The notes under the pieces: generated by a model
What the model saw: the letters and a program-made list of their open reading frames with translations, nothing else
The model's database searches: none
What the model was told of the DNA's origin: nothing
Translations under genes and position numbers: made by a program
Assembly: GCA_965194535.1 (NCBI GenBank)
Contig: OZ239145.1
Coordinates: 1,240,001 to 1,304,000 of the forward strand
DNA from: Verrucolacustris abundans
GTDB taxonomy: Bacteria; Verrucomicrobiota; Verrucomicrobiia; Methylacidiphilales; Verrucolacustridaceae
Length of the DNA: 64,000 nt
Reading direction: 5' to 3'
Shown here: piece after piece, positions 13,743 through 21,937 of the stretch
Layout: each line of letters opens with the position of its first letter
How positions within the stretch are numbered: position 1 is the stretch's first letter

Positions 13743-13955
13743 TTACTTCTTCCAGCCCACCGCCAATCGTCGGCCCTTCACTGCACAGTCGGACAAGTAC
13801 AGGTTGATAAGGTTCTGATAAGGAATCCCAGTATCCGCCGCCATTGATTTAAAATAATCGATTATGTCGGACTGAAGCCGGATCGTAACAGGTTTTTTCA
13901 GCCGCTTGGCGTAGGGGTTCTGACGAGCGTTGCTAAAGTTATAGTTTTTTCTCAT
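13743..13955 (-). CDS. brnA: BrnA-type antitoxin
   Basis: A 70-residue ribbon-helix-helix protein: a basic N-terminus, then KPVTIRLQSDIIDYFKSMAA and GIPYQNLINLYLSDC, the strand-helix-helix that binds the operator. BrnA neutralises BrnT and represses the operon. The start overlaps the BrnT stop by 4 nt, the usual brnT-brnA order. Confidence 0.88.
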   Translation of the reverse strand: MRKNYNFSNARQNPYAKRLKKPVTIRLQSDIIDYFKSMAADTGIPYQNLINLYLSDCAVKGRRLAVGWKK

Positions 13956-14245
13956 TTTGTTTTCTCCTCATAGGTTTTTCTTTCCTGCTTCCCGGCCAGC
14001 CGAGCCGAGATCAAACGGATGACCTTGCCTCCTTGACGGAAACAGTGAACCACCACCAGCACTCGGCCGCGCAGGCTACGCCCCATCAGGATGAACCGAT
14101 CCTCGGATTTCGAGTGGTCCGGGTCATCGATCAACAAGGCGTACTCATCGTGGAACACCGTCTTCGCCTCCTCGAAAGTGATTCCGTGCTTCAGGGCGTT
14201 GATCGCCGCCTTGCCCGGATCCCACTCAAAGGAGAGCTCAGTCAT
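13952..14245 (-). CDS. brnT: BrnT-type ribonuclease toxin
   Basis: A 97-residue RelE-like fold with the BrnT hallmarks FEWDPGKAAINALKHGITFEEA near residue 5-26 (split in sequence by the helix turn), the acidic loop DDPDHSKSEDRF, and the C-terminal RLISARLAGKQERKTYEE, which bears the basic/aromatic active-site residues. BrnT cleaves RNA under stress. It is first in the operon and coupled to brnA. Intact. Confidence 0.9.
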   Translation of the reverse strand: MTELSFEWDPGKAAINALKHGITFEEAKTVFHDEYALLIDDPDHSKSEDRFILMGRSLRGRVLVVVHCFRQGGKVIRLISARLAGKQERKTYEEKTK

Positions 14246-14339
14246 ATGTATAATAGCAATACACTGTATTTACCGCATAGCAAGGCACCATTGCTCCATT
14301 TCAGGTAGGCAATCCCTCCCCTTCCCATCCCCGTCGTGG

Positions 14340-15878
14340 TCACAAATCCAACAAGAGCTGCGGCGCTTCCACATTGGGATGGGTAGGGCGTTTTCTAGAA
14401 ATCTGCCGCCTACGCGGGCCCGATCGTGAGCCGTGCCGCAAATAAACTCCCTGCGCCTCCGCTCGGGCCACGGCCAATTTTCGACGGCCAAAAATCTCTT
14501 CTTTGGCCATCTTGCTCGCTGTCTTGTGATCGACCAAGGGCAGCGGGTAATCGGGGCATAGGGTCAGGCGTAACACCTGCATCTGCCATGGCTCGTGCAC
14601 CATCGACCCAGCAACGCCCGCTAGCTCTGGCAACCAAGCACGAATGAAGTCGCCGCTCGGGTCTTGATCGTGACTTTGTTTAATCGGCGAGTAAACGCGG
14701 ATGGTGTTGATCCCTGTTTCACCTGCTTGCATCTGGCACTGCGACCAGTGGATCCCAGGCTCGAAATCAACAAATTTACGGGCCAGAACCAACCCCGCCT
14801 CTTGCCAAGCTAACCACAGGTCGTAGGTGGCAAACGACATTAGCATCGCCCGCATCCGGAAGTTGATCCACCCGTGGGCATTGAGGTACCGCATGGCAGC
14901 ATCAATAAAAGGATAGCCAGTGCGGCCCTCACTCCAGGCCTTTAGATACGCTGAGTTTCCAGGTCGCGGTCGCATCCCGATATAGATTTTAGCAAACGGC
15001 TCCCATTCGATTTCAGGTTCACTCTCCAGTTTTTGCATGAAGTGACAGTGCCAATGGAGTCGCGCCGTAAAGGAACGGATGGAGCGAGACCAAGCAGTGT
15101 GACCAGCGGGCCGTTCTCTTGAAATTTGCGAGGCGCGCTCCTCGGCCGCTTGATACACCTCCCGCATCGAAAGCGCCCCATAGGCGAGATAAGGCGAAAG
15201 TCGCGAGCAAGCGCTCTCCGCAGTGACGGGGGATGACATTTCACGGGAGTACGCCATCCCGCGCTCATGAAGGAATGTTTTCAGCAAAGCGAGGCCTGCC
15301 GATCGGCCTGGGCGCTGGGGATGGATTAAGACATCAGGGGCAAGGCTAAGTTCATCCGCAGTCGGTAAAGCGTCCGATGGCACGGTCTTGGCCCATTCGA
15401 TGACAGGTGTTGCCGTGATGGGCTGCTGCATCATTTGATCCCAGCGTTTAGCCCAATGATCGCGATTCTGCGTTCGTCCACGCGTAACTCCGAACTGTCG
15501 CCGCTCCCTCCAAGAGATGTCATGCCCCCTCGCCCAAGCTTTGACGGCAAGGTCCCGACGGTAGGTCCAAGCGTTCCCTGTCTCCTCATGAGACCAAAGA
15601 TCGAAAGAGCCGATACGGCTGTGCAAACCCTCTAAAATATCGGTGGCCGCTCCCGTGCGGATCAATAACCGACCCCCTTGAGCATCAATTTCTCTGCCCA
15701 GCTCATCAATACAGCCGCGCCAGAATTCCCACTGCCGAGCGGAGGTATCCGGCAATTGCCAATACTCAGGCTCCACTATTATCAAAGGGAGGACAGGTCC
15801 TAGCTTTGCGGCCTCTGCTAGTGCCGCGTGATCGGATAACCGCAAATCACGCTTAAACCAGACGACTTGAGTCTTCAT
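14340..15878 (-). CDS. Cryptochrome/photolyase family protein
   Basis: A light-driven DNA repair flavoprotein. The N-terminal antenna domain starts VVWFKRDLRLSDHAALAEA. The FAD domain has SRLSPYLAYGALSMREV, RSFTARLHWHCHFMQKLE, GYPFIDAAMRYLNAHGWINF, RMRAMLMSFATYDLWLAW and FEPGIHWSQCQMQAGETG. The last block and the C-terminus resemble the FAD-binding core of classes related to CPD or (6-4) photolyases. ATG 15878 fits the family start; a GTG at 15887 overlaps the SRAP stop. It forms a pair with the SRAP gene, both handling damaged DNA. Confidence 0.88.
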   Translation of the reverse strand: MKTQVVWFKRDLRLSDHAALAEAAKLGPVLPLIIVEPEYWQLPDTSARQWEFWRGCIDELGREIDAQGGRLLIRTGAATDILEGLHSRIGSFDLWSHEETGNAWTYRRDLAVKAWARGHDISWRERRQFGVTRGRTQNRDHWAKRWDQMMQQPITATPVIEWAKTVPSDALPTADELSLAPDVLIHPQRPGRSAGLALLKTFLHERGMAYSREMSSPVTAESACSRLSPYLAYGALSMREVYQAAEERASQISRERPAGHTAWSRSIRSFTARLHWHCHFMQKLESEPEIEWEPFAKIYIGMRPRPGNSAYLKAWSEGRTGYPFIDAAMRYLNAHGWINFRMRAMLMSFATYDLWLAWQEAGLVLARKFVDFEPGIHWSQCQMQAGETGINTIRVYSPIKQSHDQDPSGDFIRAWLPELAGVAGSMVHEPWQMQVLRLTLCPDYPLPLVDHKTASKMAKEEIFGRRKLAVARAEAQGVYLRHGSRSGPRRRQISRKRPTHPNVEAPQLLLDL

Positions 15879-15883
15879 ACGGT

Positions 15884-16507
15884 TCACACACTACCCATAA
15901 AATCAAAACAGCCCTCTGTCACTTGATTGGGCTCTGCTGTTTTCACCAAATAATTGTCGGGGGCCGACCTCAGCAAATCCTGCCTCCCTGCCTCCAGCCA
16001 GACCTCTCCCTCGTCCTGAGATAAGATCACGGGCATGCGGTCATGGACTGACCCAACGAGCTCATTGGGTGATGTGGTGATTATCGTAAAGGTTTCCAAA
16101 ATGCCTTCGGGACTATTCCAAGCTTCCCAAAGTCCAGCCATGCAAAACTCTTCCCCATCGGGTCGGGTAAATTTCCACGGAATCTTCTTTTTGCCAATCG
16201 TCTCCCATTCCCAAAAACCATCGGCAGGAACCAGACACCGCCTTTTCAGGAAAGCTTCTCGGAAAGAGGGCTTCTCCGAGATAGTTTCAGCCCGGGCGTT
16301 GATGCACTGAATGCCGATCTTGGGATCCTTGGCCCAAGAAGGAATCAGCCCCCAGCATAGGTTGGCCTCTTCGAGTCCTCCGGACCCCTTGCGAATCACG
16401 GAAGCTCTGTCTGTGGGGCGTATAATCGCCTGGGGTGGGGCTTTAATCGCAACTTTCGTCTTACCGACCTTCACCTGCCCACCCTTTTGCGAAAATCGAC
16501 TACACAT
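15884..16507 (-). CDS. SRAP-domain abasic-site crosslinking protein (YedK/HMCES family)
   Basis: Known members crosslink covalently to abasic sites in single-stranded DNA through Cys2. The start MCSRF places that Cys exactly after Met1, which fixes the start codon. Other family landmarks are GLIPSWAKD, NARAET, RRCLVPADGFWEW and the His motif HDRMPVIL. The 207-residue length is normal. It lies upstream of the photolyase, so the two form a DNA-damage operon. Confidence 0.93.
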   Translation of the reverse strand: MCSRFSQKGGQVKVGKTKVAIKAPPQAIIRPTDRASVIRKGSGGLEEANLCWGLIPSWAKDPKIGIQCINARAETISEKPSFREAFLKRRCLVPADGFWEWETIGKKKIPWKFTRPDGEEFCMAGLWEAWNSPEGILETFTIITTSPNELVGSVHDRMPVILSQDEGEVWLEAGRQDLLRSAPDNYLVKTAEPNQVTEGCFDFMGSV

Positions 16508-16600
16508 CCCCTTTCAATAGGGCTCAAAGGAAGCTTTCACAGAGAGAATTCCACTCACCCCTAGCCCAATCACATTACGCCTCCGGCTGGGAGGGACTCA

Positions 16601-16621
16601 CCCCGTCCTCGCAGACTCGGA
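16601..16621. repeat. Distal copy of tRNA-Ser 3'-flank repeat
   Basis: Matches 16781-16801 with one mismatch, exactly 180 bp away and in the same orientation (CCCCGTCCTCG, then AGACTCGGA). The 16508-16797 region between the SRAP gene and the tRNA holds this copy and a GTGCGC/GCGCAC hairpin at 16649-16664. I see no gene in it. Confidence 0.75.
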
Positions 16622-16780
16622 CTTCAGAAATGAGAGGGGTGAATGCGCGTGCGCGTAAGCGCACAATTCCTCCTCTTGGAAAGGTCATGGCATAGGTCTC
16701 AGGGTAAAGGGGGACCAAATGAGCGCCCCGGCAGACCTGCCCCGCGCCAATCTATTTACCCCTCCAGGATGAAAGATTTA

Positions 16781-16801
16781 CCCCGTCCTCGTAGACTCGG
16801 A
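16781..16801. repeat. tRNA-proximal copy of the 3'-flank repeat
   Basis: It overlaps the last four bases of tRNA-Ser. CCCCGTCC at 16781-16788 is complementary to GGACGGGG at 16799-16806, so the transcript can fold a hairpin over the tRNA acceptor 3' side. It could serve as processing signal, terminator stem or attachment-site remnant. Confidence 0.7.
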
Positions 16802-16884
16802 CGGGGTGGGATTTGAACCCACGGTAGGGTTACCCCTACTCCTGATTTCGAGTCAGGTACATTAAACCGCTCTGCCACCCGTCC
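16798..16884 (-). tRNA. tRNA-Ser (anticodon CGA)
   Basis: The minus strand folds a cloverleaf. Acceptor GGACGGG pairs with CCCGTCC. The anticodon stem CCTGA/TCAGG encloses CTCGAAA with anticodon CGA. A long variable arm (GTAGGGGTAACCCTAC) is typical of a class II tRNA, and the T-arm GTGGGTTCAAATCCCAC is canonical. The discriminator is G, as expected for serine. CCA is not encoded. Confidence 0.97.
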
Positions 16885-16962
16885 GTTTTAAATCATACGC
16901 ACCCCTCGCGCCTTCTCAAGCTTCCCGATTGCTTCCGCCTCCTCCCCACATAAAATCACTCT

Positions 16963-17484
16963 ATGGCCTTCTCCTGTGCTCACTCTCCTATGGCCTTTCT
17001 CCTCTTACCCTCTCTCCTTTGCGCAGGGGAACTCCTTCGCGAAGACGATCCTCGCACCTCCGCCATCCCAAGACAGGTAGGTCGCAACCTCTACCTCTAC
17101 TCCACCCCCAAGGAGTCCACCTTCTGGAAATACGACAGTGACGGAAACGAGTGGCGGAAAGACACTTTTGGAACGATCTGGAAGAAAGAGGCCGGTTCAG
17201 ATCCCTTTGAAAAAGGCTCTTGGGAAATTGATGGCTTCGATCGCCGCCAAGCCACCCGCATTGGCCAAGATTCTGTCGTTCAGTTCCAGTTGAACACCGA
17301 TGGCACGGTAAAACCCGAATCCGTACGCCGCACCTCCTGGATCGCCAATGTCGACCCCGCCCCATCAACACTTCCCTCCCACCTTCGAAAGGCAGACCTT
17401 GGAAGCTCCTCTTCCAAACCCGCCAACCTCCAACAAGAGAGACCTAAACTCATCCCGGCATCCGCTCCCATTCCACCCAAATAA
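16963..17484 (+). CDS. Secreted hypothetical protein, 173 residues
   Basis: An N-terminal hydrophobic segment (MAFLLLPSLLCAGE, from the second Met at codon 10) looks like a signal peptide; starting at either Met keeps it. The mature part has a compact Trp/Asp-rich region (FWKYDSDGNEWRKDTFGTIW) and ends in a Pro/Ser/Lys-rich disordered tail. No family recognised. It stands alone 78 bp from the tRNA-Ser gene, transcribed away from it. Confidence 0.65.
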   Translation: MAFSCAHSPMAFLLLPSLLCAGELLREDDPRTSAIPRQVGRNLYLYSTPKESTFWKYDSDGNEWRKDTFGTIWKKEAGSDPFEKGSWEIDGFDRRQATRIGQDSVVQFQLNTDGTVKPESVRRTSWIANVDPAPSTLPSHLRKADLGSSSSKPANLQQERPKLIPASAPIPPK

Positions 17485-17539
17485 AAGCCACCGCCCCTTC
17501 CAGTTGACCATCCCTCGTTCCTAAGCATAATCATCGCCT

Positions 17540-17998
17540 ATGTCCGATCCGCTCGCCCACGCCACTCTTCCTGCCAGCGGAATCACGGAGCACTTTTCTG
17601 ACGAAGCTCGTGCCGCACTAGCAGGCTACGGGGAGTTTATAAATGTTGAACCCCCACACAACCTGGTGGATGAAGGCGCCCAACTAGGCAAAATGTATAT
17701 TTTAGTCTCCGGGGAACTCTCGGTCCGCCGCCAAGGCCAAACTTCCGAGCTCGAACTCGCCAAACTCAAACCGGGTGACACGTTCGGTGAAGTTTCCATT
17801 TTCGATCCCGGCCCCACATCCGCCAGCATCTTTCCCACGACCTCATCCCTTGTCTGGGGAATCTCTTGGCCCCAACTTGAATTCCTCATGAACAACAATC
17901 ATCAGATCAGCGGCATGTTTCTTGTGGGATTAGGCACCATTCTGAGTCGTCGCCTCCGTGAGATGAATAAAAAGCTCGTGGACGCATCGCGAGTCTAG
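17540..17998 (+). CDS. Cyclic-nucleotide-binding domain protein
   Basis: A 152-residue stand-alone Crp-type beta-barrel (residues about 20-130): LVDEGAQLGKMYILVSGELS, then KPGDTFGEVSIFDPGPTSAS. The latter is the phosphate-binding cassette, with GE present and the usual Arg-Ser-Ala replaced by T-S-A-S, so cAMP binding is doubtful. There is no HTH, so it is not a transcription factor. It lies just upstream of a STAS/anti-sigma module and may feed signals into it. Confidence 0.85.
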   Translation: MSDPLAHATLPASGITEHFSDEARAALAGYGEFINVEPPHNLVDEGAQLGKMYILVSGELSVRRQGQTSELELAKLKPGDTFGEVSIFDPGPTSASIFPTTSSLVWGISWPQLEFLMNNNHQISGMFLVGLGTILSRRLREMNKKLVDASRV

Positions 17999-18084
17999 CT
18001 CGCCTCTCGCGCCTCCCCTTCTCAAGTCTCCCCTATCAAGCAAAACAGGGGATTGCCCCTACCCACGTTGAGCACCATAATCTG

Positions 18085-18702
18085 ATGATGGAGTTTATGA
18101 GCAGCCAACACGATGGCTCTGGGATCGTATTGACCTTTCGAGGACGGCTCGACACCGTCGCCAGCCAAGAACTAAAACTCCCCCTCAGGGCTGAGTTGGA
18201 TCGTCAACCCACCAACCTAACCTGCAATTTCAAGGATGTTACCTATATTGGATCCGCTGTTCTCCGCTTAATCTTTGAAGCCGCCCGCGAACTTCAGCGA
18301 CGCAACGGGCTTTTCCGGATTACCCACTGCTCGCCTGATATTCAGCGTGTCTTTGCCCTCACGGGAATGGATCACTTGGTGGACGGCGGCCAATGCCCAG
18401 CCTTCACTCACGAAATCAAGGATGGGACTCTCCGCATCTTTCTTCAGGGGCGGATGGATGCGTTGCGGATTGGAGAAATTCGCTCTGATGTCCGCAAGAT
18501 CCTCTCGACCCACCGAGGCCCCGTTCGCTTTGATGTGGGCGCAGTTCCTTATGCAGCCTCGGCCTTTGTCCACTTGTGTATCGATGCATCCAAGACCGCC
18601 AAGTCGCATGGATCCGATTTTGGAATGGAGAAAGTCGTTCCAGAAACAGCCCACATTTTCCGGTTGGCAGGTCTCCAATCCCTGATCCTCTCCTCCATAT
18701 GA
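18085..18702 (+). CDS. Tandem STAS-domain protein (anti-sigma-antagonist-like)
   Basis: Two STAS domains in one 205-residue chain, about 8-105 and 108-205. FRGRLDTVASQELKLPL and VTYIGSAVLRLIFEA belong to the first, and LQGRMDALRIGEIRSDV and VPYAASAFVHLCID to the second. The Ser phosphorylated in SpoIIAA-type proteins is present in both, but the following Gly is replaced by Val and Phe. It overlaps the kinase gene downstream (ATGA), so the pair is translated together as in partner-switch systems. Confidence 0.82.
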   Translation: MMEFMSSQHDGSGIVLTFRGRLDTVASQELKLPLRAELDRQPTNLTCNFKDVTYIGSAVLRLIFEAARELQRRNGLFRITHCSPDIQRVFALTGMDHLVDGGQCPAFTHEIKDGTLRIFLQGRMDALRIGEIRSDVRKILSTHRGPVRFDVGAVPYAASAFVHLCIDASKTAKSHGSDFGMEKVVPETAHIFRLAGLQSLILSSI

Positions 18703-19136
18703 AACAGTCTGAGGTCAAACTCACTGTAAAAAACCGGATTGAGGATCTCCTTCGCGTGAACTCCATCTTTGAAAGTTTTGCGACGCAACATGAGATCGGA
18801 GGTCGTCTGCGTTATCACCTCCTCGTTTCGATCGAGGAAATTTTGACCAATATCATCAAATACGGATTTGATGAGGCGGGAGTTCACCCCATCCACATCA
18901 CGTTTCGCCACCATCTCGGCACCATCGAAATGGAATTTGAAGATCGTGGCAGAGAGTTCAATCCGCTCGAAATCGCTGAACCAGACCTGGAGACCCCTAT
19001 TGAAGACCGCCAACTAGGAGGCCTGGGGATTCATCTGGTCAAAAATATGGTCGACCTAGCCGAGTACCGTCGAGACGGAGATCGGAATATCCTTTTACTT
19101 AGAAAAACCAAGAAAACGGCCGACAACGCCGTCTAA
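18699..19136 (+). CDS. RsbW-like serine kinase / anti-sigma regulatory ATPase
   Basis: A 145-residue GHKL ATPase starting at ATG 18699, which overlaps the STAS stop. The N box is LVSIEEILTNIIKYGFDE (Glu and Asn present), the G1 box EFEDRGREFNPLE and the G2 region QLGGLGIHLVKNMVD. RsbW-type proteins phosphorylate STAS partners and bind a sigma factor or other target. No sigma factor gene is nearby, so the target is unknown. Confidence 0.88.
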   Translation: MKQSEVKLTVKNRIEDLLRVNSIFESFATQHEIGGRLRYHLLVSIEEILTNIIKYGFDEAGVHPIHITFRHHLGTIEMEFEDRGREFNPLEIAEPDLETPIEDRQLGGLGIHLVKNMVDLAEYRRDGDRNILLLRKTKKTADNAV

Positions 19137-19170
19137 CCCATTTTGAAACTGCCCAGTGGCAGTAGGGAAC

Positions 19171-19503
19171 TTATTTCAGGGCATCGGCTCGAGAGCCATG
19201 AATCGTAAAGAGGGCTGAGAAGCCGCTGATATCGAACACCTCTTTCACGTTGGGCTGGAGCGCCGCCAACGAGATGCCACCACCCGCAGCTTTCATCTTC
19301 TTCACTGCAAGAAGAAGAGAGCGAAGTCCGGCACTGCTAATAAAATCTAAACCTGCACAATCCAAAACAAGACGCTTCTCCCCTTGGTCGATCACACCCA
19401 CTAAGGCCTGCTCAACAGAGGGGGCACTCGTCGCATCCACCTTACCCTGAAGTTGGACCACTGTTCCGTTTCCCTCTTTATTTGTATGAATTTGTACGCT
19501 CAT
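19171..19503 (-). CDS. Single STAS-domain anti-anti-sigma factor
   Basis: ATG 19503 (MSVQIHTNKEGNG) fits the STAS start better than the upstream GC-poor extension. The 110-residue domain carries LQGKVDATSAPSVEQAL and the phospho-site motif LDFISSAGLRSLLLAV with intact Ser and Gly. It converges with the RsbW-like gene; the 34-bp gap holds an ACTGCC/GGCAGT hairpin. It is the canonical-looking partner, while the tandem STAS protein is the divergent one. Confidence 0.88.
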   Translation of the reverse strand: MSVQIHTNKEGNGTVVQLQGKVDATSAPSVEQALVGVIDQGEKRLVLDCAGLDFISSAGLRSLLLAVKKMKAAGGGISLAALQPNVKEVFDISGFSALFTIHGSRADALK

Positions 19504-19595
19504 AGGGACAATATCCCCAAATCCCCCCAAGGTGTCGAGAGCCAAACTATCCTGAAACCTTGCCACATTCTATCTTCTAGCGATTGTAAAAACTT

Positions 19596-20132
19596 ATGAC
19601 GCCCGACCCTCTGCTTGCCCATATCCGCACCGTTCCGGATTATCCAAAAAAAGGAATTATGTTCCGCGATATCACCCCTCTTCTTGGGGACGCAAAAGCC
19701 CTGAAGAGCGCCTGCCAAAGGATGGCCGAACCTTATCTACCGAATCCTCCCCACTTTGTGGCCGGGATCGAGGCGCGTGGATTTATTTTAGGCGGGATTG
19801 TCGCTCATCTTCTCGGCTCCGGCTTTATCCCCATCCGCAAGCCTGGAAAACTCCCCTACAAATCAATCCAGCGCGAATACGCCCTGGAATATGGCTCAGG
19901 AACCCTTGAGCTCCACCAGGATTGCGTCCAGAAAGGGCAAAAGGTTCTTCTGGTCGATGATCTGGTTGCAACAGGTGGATCGGCAGAAGCTGCCGTTCTG
20001 CTTCTCCGGACCTTGGGCGCTGTCGTGGAAGCGGGATCGTTCCTAGTGGATCTTCCCGACCTTGGCGGAAGGAAACGGCTCGAAAAGATCGGAATCAAGT
20101 TTCACGCTCTACTGGAATTCGCCGGAGAATGA
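19596..20132 (+). CDS. apt: Adenine phosphoribosyltransferase
   Basis: Converts adenine and PRPP to AMP in purine salvage. The 178-residue chain has IRTVPDYPKKGIMFRDITPL (family start), VAGIEARGFILGG, IRKPGKLPYK, and the PRPP-binding motif VLLVDDLVATGGSAEAAV. Length and motifs are standard. The next gene overlaps by 4 nt. Confidence 0.96.
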   Translation: MTPDPLLAHIRTVPDYPKKGIMFRDITPLLGDAKALKSACQRMAEPYLPNPPHFVAGIEARGFILGGIVAHLLGSGFIPIRKPGKLPYKSIQREYALEYGSGTLELHQDCVQKGQKVLLVDDLVATGGSAEAAVLLLRTLGAVVEAGSFLVDLPDLGGRKRLEKIGIKFHALLEFAGE

Positions 20133-21316
20133 TTCCAACCCGAAGGTTCGGTCGAACCGAACTGCCGATGCCTGTCCTTACGTGTGGAGGCATGCGCTTC
20201 CAGCACCGGTGGGACGAGGAACCCCCTAAACCGATTCCCCCTGAAAATCAGGATAACCTTAAAAAAACCATCCATCGCGCACTTGAATTGGGAATTCGCC
20301 ATATTGAAACGGCGCGCGGTTATGGCACCTCGGAGGCTCAACTCGCTCCCGTTCTAAAGAATATTCCGAGAGATAACTTTATTCTTCAGACCAAAGTATC
20401 GCCTCAAGCCAACCCAGACGATTTCGAAAAGATATTTAGAACCTCTCTTTCCCGGCTCGACCTCCCTTTCGTGGATCTATTTTCACTTCACGGAATCAAT
20501 CAAAGGGAGCTTTTGGAGTGGTCTCTACGACCCGGGGGTTGCCTAGATCGAGCCCGTCAGCTCCAGAAGCAGGGTCTATGTCGATGGGTTGGCTTCTCCA
20601 CTCACGGATCGCCTGAACTGGTTGAGGAGCTGTGCCAAGGCGGTCGCTTCGATTATGTGAATCTTCACTGGTACTACATTTTTCAGGAGCACACCCCCTC
20701 CCTTGCCGCTGCACAAAAGAACGACATGGGGATTTTTATTATCAGCCCGAATGACAAAGGCGGAATGCTCTATCAGCCCCCTGCAAAACTTACCCAAGCT
20801 ACATCCCCCCTTTCCCCGATGGAGTTCAACACGCTTTTCTGCCTTCAAAACCCTCACATCCACACCCTTTCGATCGGAGCTGCCCGTCCGACCGACTTCG
20901 ATGAACACGTACGCGCGCTTTCCAAGCTCGATCAGACAACCTCTCTTCTGCCCCCAATTGAACACCGACTTCAGCACCTCTGGAATGAAGCTCATCCTGC
21001 CGATTGGAGGAGTTGTTGGGACGAAGGATTACCCAGCTGGGACGCATGCCCGAAAGAGGCCAACTTCCGAGAAATTTTGCGTCTCCACAATCTGGCCTGT
21101 GCTTACGACTTGGTCGAATATGCAAGAATGCGATACAACCTCCTCGGACAAGGAGGCCACTGGTTCCCCGGACGCCCGATGGGGAACCTCACACCAGAAG
21201 AGATTCTTCCTGCCTTAGTTCGCTGTCCAAATCCTCAGAGAACTCTTTCTCACCTTCTTGCCGCACGGGATCTGCTTCAAGGGGAAAAGGTGGAACGTCT
21301 AAGCAAGTCTACCTAA
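20129..21316 (+). CDS. Aldo/keto reductase family protein
   Basis: A TIM-barrel NADPH oxidoreductase of 395 residues. RRFGRTELPMPVLTCGGMRF opens strand 1, RHIETARGYGTSEAQLAPVL carries the catalytic Tyr region, and DLFSLHGINQ the active-site His. The C-terminal part matches the ferredoxin-like aldo/keto reductases, but the cysteine cluster for a [4Fe-4S] site is not present. It is translationally coupled to apt (ATGA). Substrate unknown. Confidence 0.85.
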   Translation: MIPTRRFGRTELPMPVLTCGGMRFQHRWDEEPPKPIPPENQDNLKKTIHRALELGIRHIETARGYGTSEAQLAPVLKNIPRDNFILQTKVSPQANPDDFEKIFRTSLSRLDLPFVDLFSLHGINQRELLEWSLRPGGCLDRARQLQKQGLCRWVGFSTHGSPELVEELCQGGRFDYVNLHWYYIFQEHTPSLAAAQKNDMGIFIISPNDKGGMLYQPPAKLTQATSPLSPMEFNTLFCLQNPHIHTLSIGAARPTDFDEHVRALSKLDQTTSLLPPIEHRLQHLWNEAHPADWRSCWDEGLPSWDACPKEANFREILRLHNLACAYDLVEYARMRYNLLGQGGHWFPGRPMGNLTPEEILPALVRCPNPQRTLSHLLAARDLLQGEKVERLSKST

Positions 21317-21937
21317 TCAACGTTTACGCCAAGCTTTGCGATACACTTCGCGACCTTCTTTAGCAAAAAGCTCCTCAAACTCACTCGTAGGCTCATCGAC
21401 GCCCGTCCATGAAAGGTCTGGAAGCCAGGCGGAGCACTTTTCCGCCTCTTTTTGGGCCCACTCGAAATATTCGCGATCATCGGTTGTTAGCTTCAAGCAA
21501 CCCCCAGGAATCACGGCTCGAGCCGCATCCTCGAAAAACTCTTTTTGAAGCAGCCGATTCGCGTGGTGCCGTCTTTTTGGCCAAGGATCCGGATATCGCA
21601 CTGTGATCGCGTCTAGAGACGATTCAGCGCAAAGATTTTTTATAAAATACGCTGATTCGAGCCTTAGAACCTTGAGATTGGTGAGCTGATTTCGAATCGC
21701 CTTCTTGGCAATCTTTGTCGCACGCCCCAGAAGTCTCTCGACCGCTACGAAATTTCTATCCGATTCACGTTTTGCTCGCGCCTCCGCGTAAACCCCATCT
21801 CCAGCACCTAAATCCACTTCGACGGAGGAGGAACGCCCAAATACCTCAGACCACACGTAGGGTGGAAATAATCTTTGAGAGGAGAGCCAAGGATCTGGGG
21901 ATTCCCCCAGAAACGGCTTAGCGGCGCTTTTTGGCAC
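21317..21937 (-). CDS. trmB: tRNA (guanine-N7-)-methyltransferase
   Basis: Makes m7G46 in tRNA variable loops. The SAM site is EVDLGAGDGVYAEA, the substrate motif YPDPWPKRRHHANRLLQKEF, and a C-terminal TTDDREYFEWA and SEFEELFAKEGREVYRKAWR end the protein. No ATG precedes the core, so GTG 21937 (or TTG 21940) must be the start. Either overlaps the 3' end of the upstream gene by about 20 nt. Confidence 0.93.
   Translation of the reverse strand: MPKSAAKPFLGESPDPWLSSQRLFPPYVWSEVFGRSSSVEVDLGAGDGVYAEARAKRESDRNFVAVERLLGRATKIAKKAIRNQLTNLKVLRLESAYFIKNLCAESSLDAITVRYPDPWPKRRHHANRLLQKEFFEDAARAVIPGGCLKLTTDDREYFEWAQKEAEKCSAWLPDLSWTGVDEPTSEFEELFAKEGREVYRKAWRKR

Noticed and set aside
16601..16621. Remnant of a second tRNA-Ser
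   Set aside because: Only the 3'-terminal and flanking bases are repeated; no anticodon or T-arm can be folded nearby.
18003..18062. AGGGG-ATTG-CCCCT hairpin as a terminator after the cNMP-binding gene
   Set aside because: Only five base pairs and no T-run follows, so an intrinsic terminator is not supported.
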